DNA from: Holothuria scabra
Lineage: Eukaryota; Echinodermata; Holothuroidea; Aspidochirotida; Holothuriidae
Reading direction: 5' to 3'
Assembly (NCBI GenBank): GCA_037179385.1
Contig: CM074193.1
Coordinates: 2,361,931-2,425,930, forward strand
Length of the DNA stretch: 64,000 nucleotides
Translations under genes and position numbers: made by a program
The notes under the pieces: generated by a model
Database searches by the model: none
The model's input: only the letters and a program-made list of their open reading frames with translations
Told to the model about the DNA's origin: nothing
In this document: positions 11,005 through 22,397 of the stretch, piece after piece
Layout of the letters: the number at the start of each line of letters is the position of its first letter
Numbering within the stretch: the first letter of the stretch is position 1

Positions 11005-12326
11005 TATAATTATCGTCCTGTATCCCTTACATCTATTCCATGTAAGTTGTTAGAGCATATCATACATTCAAATGTCATGGGTCACTAAGAAGACCATGGC
11101 TATCTTCATGACAAGCAACATGGTTTCCGCAACGGTCGCTCTTGCGAAACCCAATTAGCCTTTACAATAAATGACATTGCCAGAATCCTTGATGATAAAG
11201 GTCAAGTAGTTGTTATCATTATGGATTTCAGTAAAGCATTTGATACCGTTCCTCATGAGCGGCTCCTAGCTAAATTAAAACATGCAGGGGTTTGTAACTC
11301 ACTACATACCTGGATTAGAAATTTTCTCACTAAAAGAACTCAAAAGGTCACTCTCGATGGAGTGTCTTCTCCCCAAGTGAGCGTGACTTCAGGAGTCCCA
11401 CAAGGTACGGTTCTGGGTCCCCTACTCTTCCTAATTTACCTTAATGATATTGCAGGGACTTTGTCTTCTGAAATCCGTCTTTTAGCCGACGACTGTATTT
11501 TATATAGGCAGATTAAAAATGAACATGACACTAGAGAGCTCCAAACAGATGTTGATAAACTCTGTGCATGGGAGCAACGCTGGCAGATGAAATTCAATAC
11601 AAAGAAGTGCTATGCTATGCACATAACCCATAAAAAGAACGCAATCAAATACTCCTATCAGATGGGTGGTTCGATTTTAGAAACAGTTGAAATCATACTT
11701 ACTTAGGGCTGGAAATAAATAACAAATTAAGTTGGGCGAATCATGTCCATAAGGTGACCTCAAAGGGAAATCAAATCCTTGGCCTGCTTCGCAGAAATCT
11801 GTATAGTTGTAACCGTGAGGTAAAAGCAGTGGCATACAAAACCTTAGTAAGGCCAAGGCTTGAATATAGTGCCTCTGTCTGGGACCCCTATCAGAAAGAC
11901 TTGAAAAATCAGCTCGAGGGGGTCCAGCGCCGTAGTGCAAGATTGGTCTGCAAAAACTCTAGGCAAAAGGCCAGTGTCACAGACATGATTTCTAGTCTAG
12001 GGTGGGAATCACTGGAGCATAGGAGGGCTGCCCAAAGATTGACCCTTATTTATAAGTCTGTCAATAAATTAGTAGCAAGTGATCCTGATTCTTACCAGTT
12101 AGTTCCTTCTAGTGGTGTGTCTACTAGAGCACATGCCTCTAGTTCTTTGGTGAAATTATCTGCCTGCAAAGATTGTTATAAATATTCACTGTTCCCTAGG
12201 ACTTTTGCTGAATGGAACTGCCTCCCACCCAGTATTAGGGATGCCCCCACTGTGAGTGCTTTTAAGTCGGGGTTAAATTCTGTGAGTCTTGAAGAAATTA
12301 TTAGTAGAGCCCATTTTAGTAATTAG
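11005..12326 (+). pseudogene. Broken reverse transcriptase ORF of the LINE
   Basis: This frame would encode target-primed reverse transcriptase. Three pieces are seen. At 11005-11220 an upstream part contains NYRPVSLTSI and KQHGFRNGRSCETQL and is cut by a stop (TAA) at 11086. At 11221-11693 come DFSKAFDTVPH, then SGVPQGTVLGPLLFLIYLND (residues 57-76 from the Met at 11221), then LLADDC with the two catalytic aspartates at residues 90-91. The usual Phe before ADD is Leu. At about 11691-11694 one base appears to be missing; reading resumes in the next frame through HTYLGLEINNKLSW and the C-terminal part ending at 12326. That part carries LVRPRLEYSASVWDP, GWESLEHRR and FPRTFAEWNCLPPSI, typical of the thumb and C-terminus of these elements. 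One stop and one frameshift make it inactive, though decay is modest. Confidence 0.9.
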
Positions 12327-12448
12327 TACGCTGCTCAGCCTTCTGTGCCTGCATGTTACATCCCGTCTCGCGGAGTTTATGCAGTATTTCACCAGAACCA
12401 GAACAGAATTTTTGTCATTTTGAAAGTGTAGCCTACGAACCCTGCTCT

Positions 12449-12461
12449 AAATTCTATAAAG
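12449..12461. repeat. Left target-site duplication of the SINE
   Basis: AAATTCTATAAAG here is repeated exactly at 12712-12724, on either side of the inverted SINE. A 13 bp A/T-rich direct repeat is what LINE-mediated retroposition leaves. Confidence 0.85.
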
Positions 12462-12711
12462 TTAGTTAGTTAGATGGAGTTTTAAGGTCCAGTTTCCATC
12501 CTAATTGGTTCAAGTCGAGCCAGCCCCGGCCTTTTTTCCAGTTGAGGCTCATTGGCTTGTTTTCCCTTCTCCATTGCTTATGCGGAGCATTACGCACAAT
12601 GGCAGTAGGTTCCTTTTTTAGAGTCTTTGGTATGACTCGACTTGGGAAGCAAACCTGGCCCCTACGCGTGAGAGGCAGATGCTCTACCGTTAGACCAAAC
12701 GTGCAGTCTCA
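12462..12711 (-). mobile_element. Full-length tRNA-derived SINE
   Basis: On the minus strand the element starts with a tRNA-like head near 12711. An A-box-like TGGTCTAACGGTAGAGCATC lies at 12676-12695 and a B-box-like GGTTTGCTTCCC at 12645-12656. The family body follows, and it ends in a (CTAA)n tail, seen on the plus strand as GTTAGTTAGTTAG from 12461. The 13 bp duplications on both sides confirm the boundaries. It sits at the 3' end of the LINE relic. The tRNA head is degenerate and this is not a functional tRNA gene. Confidence 0.88.
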
Positions 12712-12724
12712 AAATTCTATAAAG
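12712..12724. repeat. Right target-site duplication of the SINE
   Basis: Exact copy of the 13 bases at 12449-12461. It marks the head end of the minus-strand SINE. Confidence 0.85.
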
Positions 12725-12902
12725 ATACTAAGTCTAAACTTTTCTTATTTTACCAGGATAAGTTGGTGAGGGTGCATCACTATTTGTAGGATATGTATTG
12801 GAAAATAAATTTTAAATGAGAGAGTTAAAGAGTTGTAGGGAATTCAATTTCTACCACAAGTAAAGTAGACTAGGTCAGTATGTGGCTCGGTATGAAGTTA
12901 GT

Positions 12903-13051
12903 CAGCTGGGGTTTTGCAGCTTTGTTTCTACCCAATTGGTTGAATTTGGGCCCAGCTGCAGTACTGCTTTTTTCCCAGTTGTGGCCCACTGGCTTGCTTT
13001 CCCTTCTCTGTTGATTATATGATGAACTAACAGCACAATGGCATGGTATGA
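12903..13051 (-). mobile_element. SINE fragment lacking the tRNA head
   Basis: The minus-strand body and 3' part of the same SINE family: ACCCAATTGGTTGAA, CCCAGTTGTGGCCCACTGG and GCACAATGGCA are visible on the plus strand in the expected order. It is more diverged than the copy at 12462. The head and (CTAA)n tail are not recognisable. Confidence 0.7.
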
Positions 13052-14006
13052 AAGGACAGATCTGCTCTCTGCCTACTGAATACAGAAATGCTGCCCTCTG
13101 TTTGCACACCTATTTCAGCTTTCAACACATGACAAACTACTTTCATGGTAATTTCATTGGATTATTCCATGATACTGAACCTTAAGCTGCCTAGATCTGT
13201 ATTTTGAATTATAAATTAGGTTTCCCTTTACAAATTGCCATGTTTAAGACTTATAACCTTGGTACATTTCTTTCCTTTTCTTTTCTTTCATTCTTTTTTT
13301 TTTTTTGAGATAACTTTTGTGAACTCAAAAGTTTTTAGTGGCAACAAAGATAGTACTCCCTTATTCAAAATGCATTATGTTGTCAAAACAATCCCTGACA
13401 GTCTAAAGAGGATAAGCAAATGCCCTAAAATTGTTTTGAAAAACTAGAGCTATCTAGTGCATCCCTTTTACTTTGTTTGAAAATATCTTTGACATCAATT
13501 ACAAATTTCAGGTAAAACAGTTTCTCTATTAAAGAATTTAACAAAAGGGCGACTTAAACATTGTCACATGATCAAAAAAGTGACTTATGAATGAAGGATG
13601 GTGGGATACATTAGGGAATAATTTATCTGGTGTTGCATTGTAATTTGCTACACAAGATGGCCTAATTGCTACACAAGTGCAAAACTTTTTAATTAGCACT
13701 TCTTGTGTTTGTATAACTATAGAGTTTTCAGTGATTAAATACTACAGGGAGAAAAGTCTCCTAACTGCTAAATGAAAAATTTGAATACTAAATTATTCCC
13801 TGTATATATACTACATTAATACTGATTGGGATGATAGTATTCCCTGCTTAATGAAATAGCATAGATCTAAAAGATCCCATTTTAACCCATCAGTTACATG
13901 GGATGTAACAACACAAAATTGTTATAGTGTCAGATAGATGAGAATTAAAGCAAAATTCAAGTATAATTCAAGTTTGGTTTCAAATCAACTTGGCATGATT
14001 CAATTG

Positions 14007-14090
14007 TTCCCCTGTAGTTATCTCTTATGACTGGCAGGGAATTATGCGGTTGTATTCTATAACCTCCAGCCCACATACAGAAGGGCAATT
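14007..14090 (+). repeat. Dispersed ~75 bp module, copy 2
   Basis: Shares CCCCTGTAGTTATCTCTTA, GGCAGGGAAT, TGTATTCTATAACC and CCAGCCCACA in order with the copies at 22398 and 63235. The closing G run has been replaced by ATACAGAAGGG. Confidence 0.55.
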
Positions 14091-14817
14091 GCACCCCCTT
14101 AATAGTTTTAGACAAGGAGTTGTCAGAATGATATACTATACCAAGCACAGTATGTTAATCATCTGGACTATGTGCTCCATTTAATATACAATGTACATGA
14201 CACATAAAATGTGACTAGATCTAAGGAATATTAACTGGATGTTTTAGGTGAGTACACCAATCAATACTGATGCAAATTGACAAGTCCAAATACATCAATA
14301 CAGAAAACTATATGGTTAACAGTAGCCTTGTAGTGAGAACCCACAGGCCCAAACTCACTTTCCTATAATGGGAAGGTGCAGTGTAATACTTGGACCATCC
14401 ACACAACCAGTTTTGAGTTGGTTGGGGCTTCTGAACCCTCTGGGCCCATGGAAATGGTCTGTTCAAGTCACCCACTTAGCACATCTCTGGCTAACATTGT
14501 TCTGATTTTGTAAATAGTTTCTTTTGCTTCATGTTTCTGTCAAATACCCTGTCATTCTTTGAGCCACTTCCTCCTCTGTAGATAACACAAAACAGTATTT
14601 CTGAAAGCAGTTTTTGCAAGCTGCATGGTGTCACTTTTGTTTTTGTATGAAGGGAGAAAGAAAATATAATCATTTTGCTTCTGAAACATTTCTAGAATGA
14701 GGTATTTGTTTAAGCAAGTGTCATGCTGTTTAAGGCATTGCTACTTTAATACTGTACTATAGTAATACATAAACTGCTGGACTTGCTCTATAAGTACAAC
14801 TCACAAGGTGGTGTGTA

Positions 14818-14895
14818 AAAAAATTTAGGAAGGTTGGGAGGGGGGGCAGGAGGATTTGCATCCCACCCACCCTCACCTAAAAATTTTTTATAAGT
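14818..14895. repeat. G-rich/C-rich inverted repeat
   Basis: AAAAATTTAGGAAGGTTGGGAGGG on the left can pair, with a few mismatches, with CCCACCCACCCTCACCTAAAAATTTTTT on the right, over a ~20 base spacer. Similar A/T tracts next to G or C runs occur near 16540 and 38060, which hints at a shared degenerate element, but alignments are too short to be sure. Confidence 0.45.
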
Positions 14896-16712
14896 GTTTT
14901 GAAGCGAATGCAGAGGTCTGCAAAGTACATAGTTCTGAGTAATATGTAACCAGTATTATGTCGAAACAAAGCTCATTGGCCAAATGCAGCACCTCTGCAG
15001 CTCTCTTCACGTAGGCTATCCCCAGAGTTGTTATCGCTGACTTGATGTATTGAGCAAGCTAGCTCCCAAGACCCTATCATATGGTCATGCAGTGACTTAA
15101 CATGGCATACAGTGCAATTGTGAATAGAACCTTTTGAGTGACTAATTAAAGGTGTGAGATGATGACTCAATGATCTAATAAACTATGTTCAAAATCCCGT
15201 CCGGAGAGCCACTTCGCAGGATTTTGAGTTTTTAGGAGGTGCAACATTTTAGTAATAGGCTCTATGGCTCTGTGAGGGAATGATAGTTGTGCAAGTACAT
15301 AACTGACAACAATCCACTCACACAGTACTCATTTTTTTTATGTTGGAGCAAAATTAAGAACCAACATGCATTAAAATGTTGATAAAAGGTGTTGGAGTCC
15401 CATTTCTGGAAGTTCAAATTAAACAACATGCACTTTTAGCATTTACACAAACTTCCACTAAACCTGAAGACAAGCACTGCAGATCAATGCTTTTGATATT
15501 GCAATATTATTGAACAAGCAGAAATGTGCTGCATATACATTTGTATTGCACTTTGCAGAGAGAAGAAAATATTCTTGTCCTTAAGAGATTTTCACAGTTT
15601 CAAGAAGTGAATGAACTTGCCAATGTATTATATATCACTTGTTCCTTTAGGAGAACCCGTCATATAACCTCCTGTATATTTAGATGCCAAGTAGTTTTGA
15701 TGGTGTGTTTATCCCATGGGATCCCTCTGTAATGCAGTTTGTTTCAAATATTAATGACATTTTGCAGATGATTATTGTTAAATGTAACTAAGACATCTGA
15801 GAAGGTACCATTTGTCATTAAATACACATAACATGTGTGGACAGGGTCTCTGAACTGATATTCCCTGATGCATGGACATGAGACTTTGCCTGAATACTTG
15901 TTTGATAGTTTTACCATGCAAGTATAGAATAAGAGGAACACATGTGGCATTAGTCTGAGCAAGAATGAAGGAATCCATTGTAAAATATTAAAGAGATTTA
16001 GGCTTTTATGGTGTCAACTGTCAATGCACACATTTGCAGGGCCTCTGAAGAATTTTAGACAAGTCTCCATCTTTTGATGGAATTGAACTCTTGGTCTCAA
16101 AACCTATTACCTAGGTAGTAAAATGATTTTTTTTCCTATTTATTTTGTTTAAAAGGTTAGAGGGAATATTTCTTTTCTATGCTTTGGAAAGGTGGGTATT
16201 GTTATATTATAAAGGGCTACTTATTCTGAATATTGTGGTGAAATTGGCATGCATTGAAATCCAGTGAGGTACATCACATTGTATTTGTCATTGTGAGGAA
16301 ATTTATGGTATAATCTCTGCTGCCCCCAAGCTCACTTTGGAACACAAACCTAGTAACTTCATTTGCTGATATCTCAAGTAATATGTCTGATATGAATGGA
16401 AGTTTCACCAAATTATATGATTTAGTTCTTTGAAATGGCTAAGGGGACCGTATTCAGATACTACCTCCTTTGTCTCTAAATTCTGCTTTGATGAGGACAA
16501 GAAAATTAAAGGAGGGATTTTAAGAGTTTGCCTTTCGAAATTTTTTAGGGGGGAGCTGGGGGAACAAGAACATGTTAGCAGGAGAGCTCCTCCATGATCC
16601 CTTTATTGAGACCTATCTGTTTGTGTGCAATAACTAAGGGAAAAGGAAAGGATCCATGTTTTCAGCATAGCCTTCTATACTAGCTTGTTTAAAAATAGAC
16701 TATGTTGTTTAG

Positions 16713-16975
16713 CACTTGGTCAGAGCATCCAACTTAGAGGCACCAAGTGGTCAGGGCATCCAACTTGCAGTCAGGAGGTCGGAAGTCAAGGTCCTGGCCG
16801 GATCATACCTAAGACTTTAAAAATGGAACCTACTGTCATTGTGCTTAGTGCTTGGCATAAGTAATAGAGTAGTAAAAACGAGCCAGTGAGCGATAACTGG
16901 AAAAAAGGTTGTGGCTTGACTTGAACCAATTGGTCAGAAACTGGGCAGTAAAACTTCATCTTACTAAACTAACCC
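16713..16975 (+). mobile_element. tRNA-derived SINE with duplicated head segment
   Basis: A full-length SINE with a tRNA-like head. The stretch TTGGTCAGAGCATCCAACTT at 16717-16736 is repeated with slight changes about 31 bases later as GTGGTCAGGGCATCCAACTT, so the A-box part of the head is doubled. The B-box region GGAAGTCAAGGTCC and the usual body follow (CATACC, GAACCTACTGTCATTGTGCT, GAGCCAGTGAGCGATAACTGG, GGTCAGAAACTGGGCAGTAA). The tail is CTTACTAAACTAACC. Confidence 0.82.
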
Positions 16976-17175
16976 ACTTACAGCTGGAAGAGTGGAATTT
17001 AATTGATACTCCTAGCCAGGTCATACAGTAGGCTTAAAATTGAAATCTACTGCCATTGTACTTGGTGCTCAGCGTAAGCATTGGAGAAAGGAAAGCAACA
17101 ACAACAACAGTGAAGTGGCCAGCTCATCTTAAACCATTTGGTTGGAAATTGAGCTGTAAAACCTTTTCTGAAGTA
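16976..17175 (+). mobile_element. Second SINE directly abutting the first
   Basis: A second copy begins where the first ends, in the same orientation, giving a head-to-tail pair. Its head is degraded, with a B-box-like TTGATACTCC. The body is clear: CCAGGTCATAC, TCTACTGCCATTGTACTTGG, TGCTCAGCGTAAGC, then TTGGTTGGAAATTGAGCTGT. A short CAA microsatellite (17098-17109) lies where other copies have AAACAAGCC. Confidence 0.75.
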
Positions 17176-20100
17176 CTAGCTTCAAAGGTTTGAAGTTCAG
17201 CAGTATACTTAAAGTAGCAGTCTCCCATTGGATAGTGATAACATATTTGCCGCTACAGTATGTTACTTGCTCCCTGTTTATTCTTGTATCTACTTTATAG
17301 TGGCTGGACTAAATTTCCAATTCCTCAAACTTTTGCAGGAATTCTTCATCCAACTGCATTAACATTCTATGCTATTAACCTGATTAAGCCTAATTACAAT
17401 GCAGTTAGGACAAACACAGTCAATGGGGATTTAGCCTGTTCTTTTGTCCTGCTACAAGCTCACAAAATGAAGAACTTCCATTGACTTTCAATGTTCAGGC
17501 GATTCAGTCTTAGGTAAACATTTGAAAAGGAAATGCCATAATCTTGAAGTAGTGTAATATGTAGACTTTCCTGTTTCATGATTGGCTCTTGAGAGTCATG
17601 TGACTGAATTATTTTTCCCCTCAAATATGAAATTTGTACCCTGAATATACAAAATTTATTGAAGTCCTAAAATATCATAAAAGATATTTTGAAGGAAAAT
17701 AAGAAAATTGTGAGATTTAGTAATTTATTGTTTAATCTCCTTCAAGGTATGAAACTGCCATCCATCATAACGTACAACATCTTAAGACTGATTGCTTTAA
17801 ATTTTGTGTCTGTTATGAAAATATTATTTATTGTTGCCCTTATTCAGAGTATGATGGAGCTGTTTGTGCTTTAGAATACTTTCAAATTAATTTGTACATG
17901 ACTATGTCCACATTTACTAATTATACAATTACCATAAATTCAAATATGTGGAAGAAATGTTCCATCAGATTTGTATTTAATAAGGATGATAGAAGCAAAC
18001 AATTTTTTATAATTTCAAAAAGTAGGGTCTCTTGTAGGCCAAAAATCATCTCTCAGCATGTTTGCCTGTTCCTCTATCCCTTCCACAAATTTTTTCACAT
18101 TTCTGACATGACTACAAACTCACCTCATGTTGCTCTGAAACCCATCTGTCAGTTCTCTCACATTTTTAAGATGACTGAGTATGGCAGGATATGTTCCATG
18201 CTTGAAACAAAAACAAACTTTTGATGACAGGCCGTTCGTCCTGGGTATAGGATCACGTCGGTCGTAATTTAATTTCATCTGAAACATTGGAACATGAGTT
18301 AAGTTCCTGTAGCAAACCTTATCCTTGGATTTGTAACCGGATGGGAGTAGTTTGGGGATGTGATGTATTGATTTATCTTATCATAAGTACGTAACGGTAT
18401 CGTAAGTAACGGTAGGACGTTGTCCAGGGTATACATAACTTTAAATGAACTTCTCTTTGTATACTCTGAGGACATGTTTTATCCCCAAAGGTGCACTTGG
18501 TACTTAAGTTAATGTTCACTCAAGGTTTGAAAGATTATTTTTTTCATGAATTCACTTTTTTTTCCAAAAAGTGTATGAACTCTCCAGAATTATCTCAGTG
18601 TTGTGTCTAAGTGCAATCAGTGGTTTCAGTGAAGGTTCAGTATCAGAATTCAGTAAAACTTCTGCAGTAAATGCATGCTAACCATACATGAATGTGCCAG
18701 TTGGAGACTTTGAATCCATGCATGTTGCTATGCATGATCAACATGTATATTTTTAATTTCATTTCATCTTTTTATTAATTTTTGTGTAGATTCATACAAC
18801 AAATTTTACCTGGGGTTTTAGAAAAACAACTGCGCAGAAAAATTCCACTATTATTCTTTCTTCCTGGGCTTATAGAACTTGTGTTATTGTTTGCTTTTTT
18901 CCTTCCGAGAGTAAACTTTTCACCTGAAATACGTGTGTGTCTGTAGGGGATTTGTGCATAGAGGAGTTCATACCAAAGCTGCATGGTTTCAGCAAACTGT
19001 TGTTTTTAGGGAACACATTCTGAACTGGTACAGCCATTGTTTTTGCACCCGTAGTAAGGAGTGTGACATCATCTTGTCAGTTACCACATTGCCTAATGAA
19101 ACTTGCCTTTGTTTAAATCTGACAAATTGAAATATATGTGCTTAAAAAATGGTGTTATGTAGTATTGTACTTTTTAAAGATATTTGGGAGTACTGTAGAC
19201 TGGAGGTGCAAGTATCAAGTCTGCATACATGCATGATTGACAACTGCATAAAACTTCATAGAAAGTGTCAGTGTTTACAGGGCATTATTGCAGTTAAATA
19301 TACCAACATGACATTCAGAGGCATTAGTTTTATCAATTCATTTAGTCTTGGCAATAAAACTCATTACCCCACTGATAGCTTCATTTCAAAACATTGTGAA
19401 GATTTACTGAAAATATGTTTTGAATTTTTAGGGAAACAATCAAGAAATTACTGAATATCTTTACCTTTGAGATATTTTCTTGACAGGAAGGAACCTCATA
19501 TTTTTTTTGTTGTTGTTTTTGTTTATTGTTTTGGGTTTTTTTTTGTTTTTTTGTTTTTTGTTTTGTTTGTAGAATCTACCATTCTGTGTCAGTTAATACT
19601 GGTTTCAAAAAACTGATTATAAAAGCAAACCACTATTTTTTCCCTCCAATGAAAGTTGTGCCACTCACAAGTGACCAAAGTAGCACTTGGTACAGTGTTA
19701 TGCAAGGCTCATTCATACTTTTTTGCAAAGGGCGTAGGTAGACTAGTTTCAAGAGGGCAGGGGAAAATAAGATGTAGACAGTTTAAATTGGGTTTAAAAT
19801 ATATATACATGAAAATACCTTTTCTGAGCTTTACTTTTTGTTCACTTCTTCTAACCTTTGTAAATTTGTGCCTTAGTAGAACCCCCTGTTCTTGGGTCTC
19901 CTTCCTAGAAATCTTAGATGTATGCCACTGGCAATTCCTCAACTTCCATCCCTATTTATAGTCATGTGACTGTGTGTAATCCCATGATGATCTCAGTGGA
20001 TGAACTTATTCATCATGTAAGGCTACTATTTTGTATAGCATGCAATATTACTCAGTTTACTATGTTATTTAGCAAGGAAATTTTATTTCCTATTTATCTT

Positions 20101-20422
20101 TTAATCAAAATATTGTTTTGAATAACTCTGGACCTGAGCATTAGGAAGGGATATGCACTTTCCATGGTGCTGAATGCATTAGGGTTGTGTACTTGTGCAG
20201 TGTACAGTTTGTGTTAACCGGGCCTTACAGGGCAATAGCATTATCTGCACAGTCTGCCGTTGGTGTGACATTATACTTGCTCATTAATTTGGTCAGGTTA
20301 TATAGATAAAAAAAAAAAGGGGGAAATACATTGTGGTCTTACATATGAAATGAGATTATTTTGAAAAAAGTATTGTCAAACTTGCAAAATTGAAAAGATT
20401 TTCTTTTTGAAATGTAAGTTAA
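17176..20422. other. Unannotated sequence
   Basis: No gene or RNA is recognised. At 18230-18440 there is a mild local rise in CpG with GTAACGGTA repeated twice. A T-rich stretch with G interruptions occupies 19499-19570, and an A run then G run sits at 20307-20323. Open frames of up to 110 codons (17892-18224) have no family resemblance. Confidence 0.5.
19499..19570. repeat. T-rich low-complexity tract
   Basis: T runs broken by single G residues (TTGTTGTTG, TTTTGTTTTT) over ~70 bases. It could be the decayed poly-A tail of a minus-strand retroposon, but no body is recognised on the right. Confidence 0.6.
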
Positions 20423-20725
20423 AGGCAGTTTATTCTCACCCCAAACTACCATTTTTGTAGTAGTCTATAGAAATCCTTAATTTACACAGCTTTTTGATTG
20501 ACAGCAAGTTCACTAATCCATAGTACTGGAGCTCATCTTACACAGCATGTTCTGTTCCCATGGTCTTCTGATTTATACTGTACACATTGGTTCTTGTGTA
20601 CTCACCCTGAAGCAATAGCCAGAGAATGTTATATCTGGATGAAGATGAGTTTTAAACAGTTGTGGGAGGATCTTAACTAAGTAGGGTATCAGAAATGAAA
20701 CTGTCTGGGGTGAGAGAATTGGCTC
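20423..20725 (+). mobile_element. TTAA-target MITE, family T, copy 1
   Basis: Preceded by TTAA (20419-20422) and starting AGGCAGTTTATTCTCACCCC; the right end is TCTGGGGTGAGAGAATTGGCTC, an imperfect inverted match, followed by TTCA where TTAA is expected. Shared internal landmarks with the other copies are ACTCACCCTGAAGCAATA, TGGATGAAGATGA and ACAGTTGTGGGAGG. TTAA target duplication is known for piggyBac and Kolobok elements; the terminal AGG..CCT does not decide between them. Confidence 0.75.
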
Positions 20726-21122
20726 TTCAAGTTTGTTAAGATTGTGCCCTGATTCTGTTGTGTGATCCAATATTGGTTTGGAAGAAAAATGTTGCATGAA
20801 CCTTAGATTTCTAAAATAGCAGGTGTGGGGGCGTGAATGTCATATACCTTTGCCAAGGAAATGGTCCATGACTACAGTTATCATATTAAGTCTTTTAATT
20901 CCAGGAATTTAATCATTAAAATCTTCAAGAATGGTGTCTCTCACTGTCCAACCCTGTTTCCTTGCTCCTGTCAGTTACATGATTAGGACCCAGATTTGTC
21001 TTGGAGTATCAGCCATCAGTTGTGATGTGTTCTACATTTGATGGCCTCTTTCAACTTTATATACATGCACTTTTACTCATATCCTCAGGGTAAAGTGCTA
21101 TTAAACTAGATCTTGGGTCTAT

Positions 21123-21312
21123 GGGTTAGTTAGTTGGTTTGATGCTCGAAGTATACAAAGCTCATTTTCTAACCAACAGTTCAAGTTGGGTGGGTCAAGG
21201 CCTTTTCCAGTTGTGGCTCACTGGTTTGTTTTTCCTACCCCATTAAAAACTCTGCATTCCACAGCCCCAACCTACCGCCATTGTGTTTGGTGCTCAGTTT
21301 ATGCAATGGGGA
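21123..21312 (-). mobile_element. SINE with internally inverted segment
   Basis: From 21123 to ~21244 the sequence is an ordinary minus-strand SINE: GTTAGTTAGT tail, TTCTAACCAACAG, CCTTTTCCAGTTGTGGCTCA, CTACCCCATT. After ~25 unrelated bases the next family block (21269-21311) appears in plus orientation: CAACCTACCGCCATTGTGTT then TGGTGCTCAGTTTATGCAAT. In other minus copies this block reads as its complement at this very place. A local inversion is the simplest reading; two overlapping insertions are an alternative. Confidence 0.65.
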
Positions 21313-21329
21313 AAACCTGGGAGAGTCAA

Positions 21330-21575
21330 AAAGTAATAACAATTTTGAAAATTATTTTAAGACTTGGGAAAGTCTTGAAAGTCTGAGGGAAGTTGTGTAA
21401 AGTTTGGAAATTTTTACCTAGTGGCATTGTTTCATTGTCAACATTCATTCTAGTCACCCAAAGTCATTTTAAAATGTCGAAGGAAAGGTTCTGAAAGTTC
21501 TTTATTTATATAGTCTTGGGAAAGTCATGAAAATTAACATGTTGGAAAGGGCATGAAACCCTGGAGATAAGATAA
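21330..21575 (+). repeat. Degenerate GTCTTGGGAAAGTC-type repeats
   Basis: Irregularly spaced variants of AGTCTTGGGAAAGTCATGAAA run through this interval (21360, 21370, 21513, 21530 and others). Similar short units appear at 10950-11000 before the LINE relic. It ends near a run of 14 G residues (21587-21600). The class is unknown; it looks like a decayed minisatellite. Confidence 0.5.
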
Positions 21576-22397
21576 GTGGAGGGAGTGGGGGGGGGGGGGG
21601 TAGGAAAGACAGTATGCTGGAAAGCAGGTGAGTTCAGGTTTACTTGAATCCTTATACACAGTAAGATCAAGGCAAGAAATGATCATGAAGTTAGCTATCG
21701 AAGTTGAAGCTACTTAATGTACAGTGTGAGAGTGCAGTATACATAGAACTCACACACAAACAATGGAATGGTGTGAAGAGAGTTAAAAATATACATGTAC
21801 CAACAAGAAGGCTAGAGTAACTTGGGTGGGTCCACTTCCCATACAGTTTCCCTTGGACAGTAATTCCTACCTTGGACAATTCTAATTCTTCTGTTAAGGG
21901 AAGTTGTCATGATGATGACGTGGTGGTAAGGAAGGGGGTTAGGTATAAAGGAGGGGGCAATCTGAATAGAAATTGTGTAGCTGAGAGGTGCCTATTATTT
22001 GATGTTGGGAAAGTAGGTGGAGTTAATTGCATGGAGAATTATGTAGACATTGTATACTTGGTTATACAGAATGCTACTGTAAAATTTGGAAATCTTCAAT
22101 CAAAAAATTTTTAATCTAAAAAGGAAGAACCTTTTGAGGGAGAAGTGTCTAGCAAAGTCATGCAGGTACAGCTCCCACTTCTTCAATCTCTAAAAAAATC
22201 TGGAGTAGATTTAGACATGACAAAGTACATGGTGGTGCATATTAAGGGTATCCGGGTCAACTTAATTGTATGTTAAATGGGATTTAATGACCACACCAAC
22301 ATGAACATGTTATATTGCCAGCTAGATAGCAGGTTGTTCAAATATTGTTTCAAATGTAGTGCAGATTTGGTTCCAAATATGGTACAAGTAGGTTAGA

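Larger units (their letters stand above)
11005..12461 (+). mobile_element. 5'-truncated non-LTR retrotransposon (Jockey/CR1-type)
   Basis: A LINE-type element carries the reverse transcriptase palm and C-terminal region, followed by ~130 bases of 3' untranslated sequence. There are no endonuclease or ORF1 sequences; homology starts inside the RT domain at 11005, the usual outcome of incomplete reverse transcription. The 3' border is uncertain because a SINE sits at 12462, flanked by a 13 bp duplication (12449-12461). It is not an LTR element: no long terminal repeats, protease or integrase are present. Clade assignment within the Jockey/CR1 group is not possible by eye. Confidence 0.85.
13052..16712. 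other. Unannotated sequence
   Basis: No gene or RNA is recognised. A C/T-rich tract ending in a T run lies at 13267-13307. TTGCTACACAAG occurs twice near 13647 and 13672. CAAAATCC at 15190 and GGATTTTG at 15220 can pair as an 8 bp hairpin. The remainder has no visible structure beyond the separate entries at 14007 and 14818. Confidence 0.5.

Noticed and set aside
11677..11940. 87-codon minus-strand frame
   Set aside because: It is antisense to the reverse transcriptase coding remnant and has no motif of its own.
12645..12711. tRNA gene on the minus strand
   Set aside because: A- and B-box-like motifs are present, but they form the head of a SINE with target duplications and the cloverleaf is not maintained. 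The same holds for 16713, 49085 and 53590.
13613..13802. MITE bounded by AGGGAATAATTTA and its complement
   Set aside because: The 13 bp inverted match is made of A/T-rich text, no longer homology or duplication accompanies it, and such a match is not unlikely by chance in 64 kb of AT-rich DNA.
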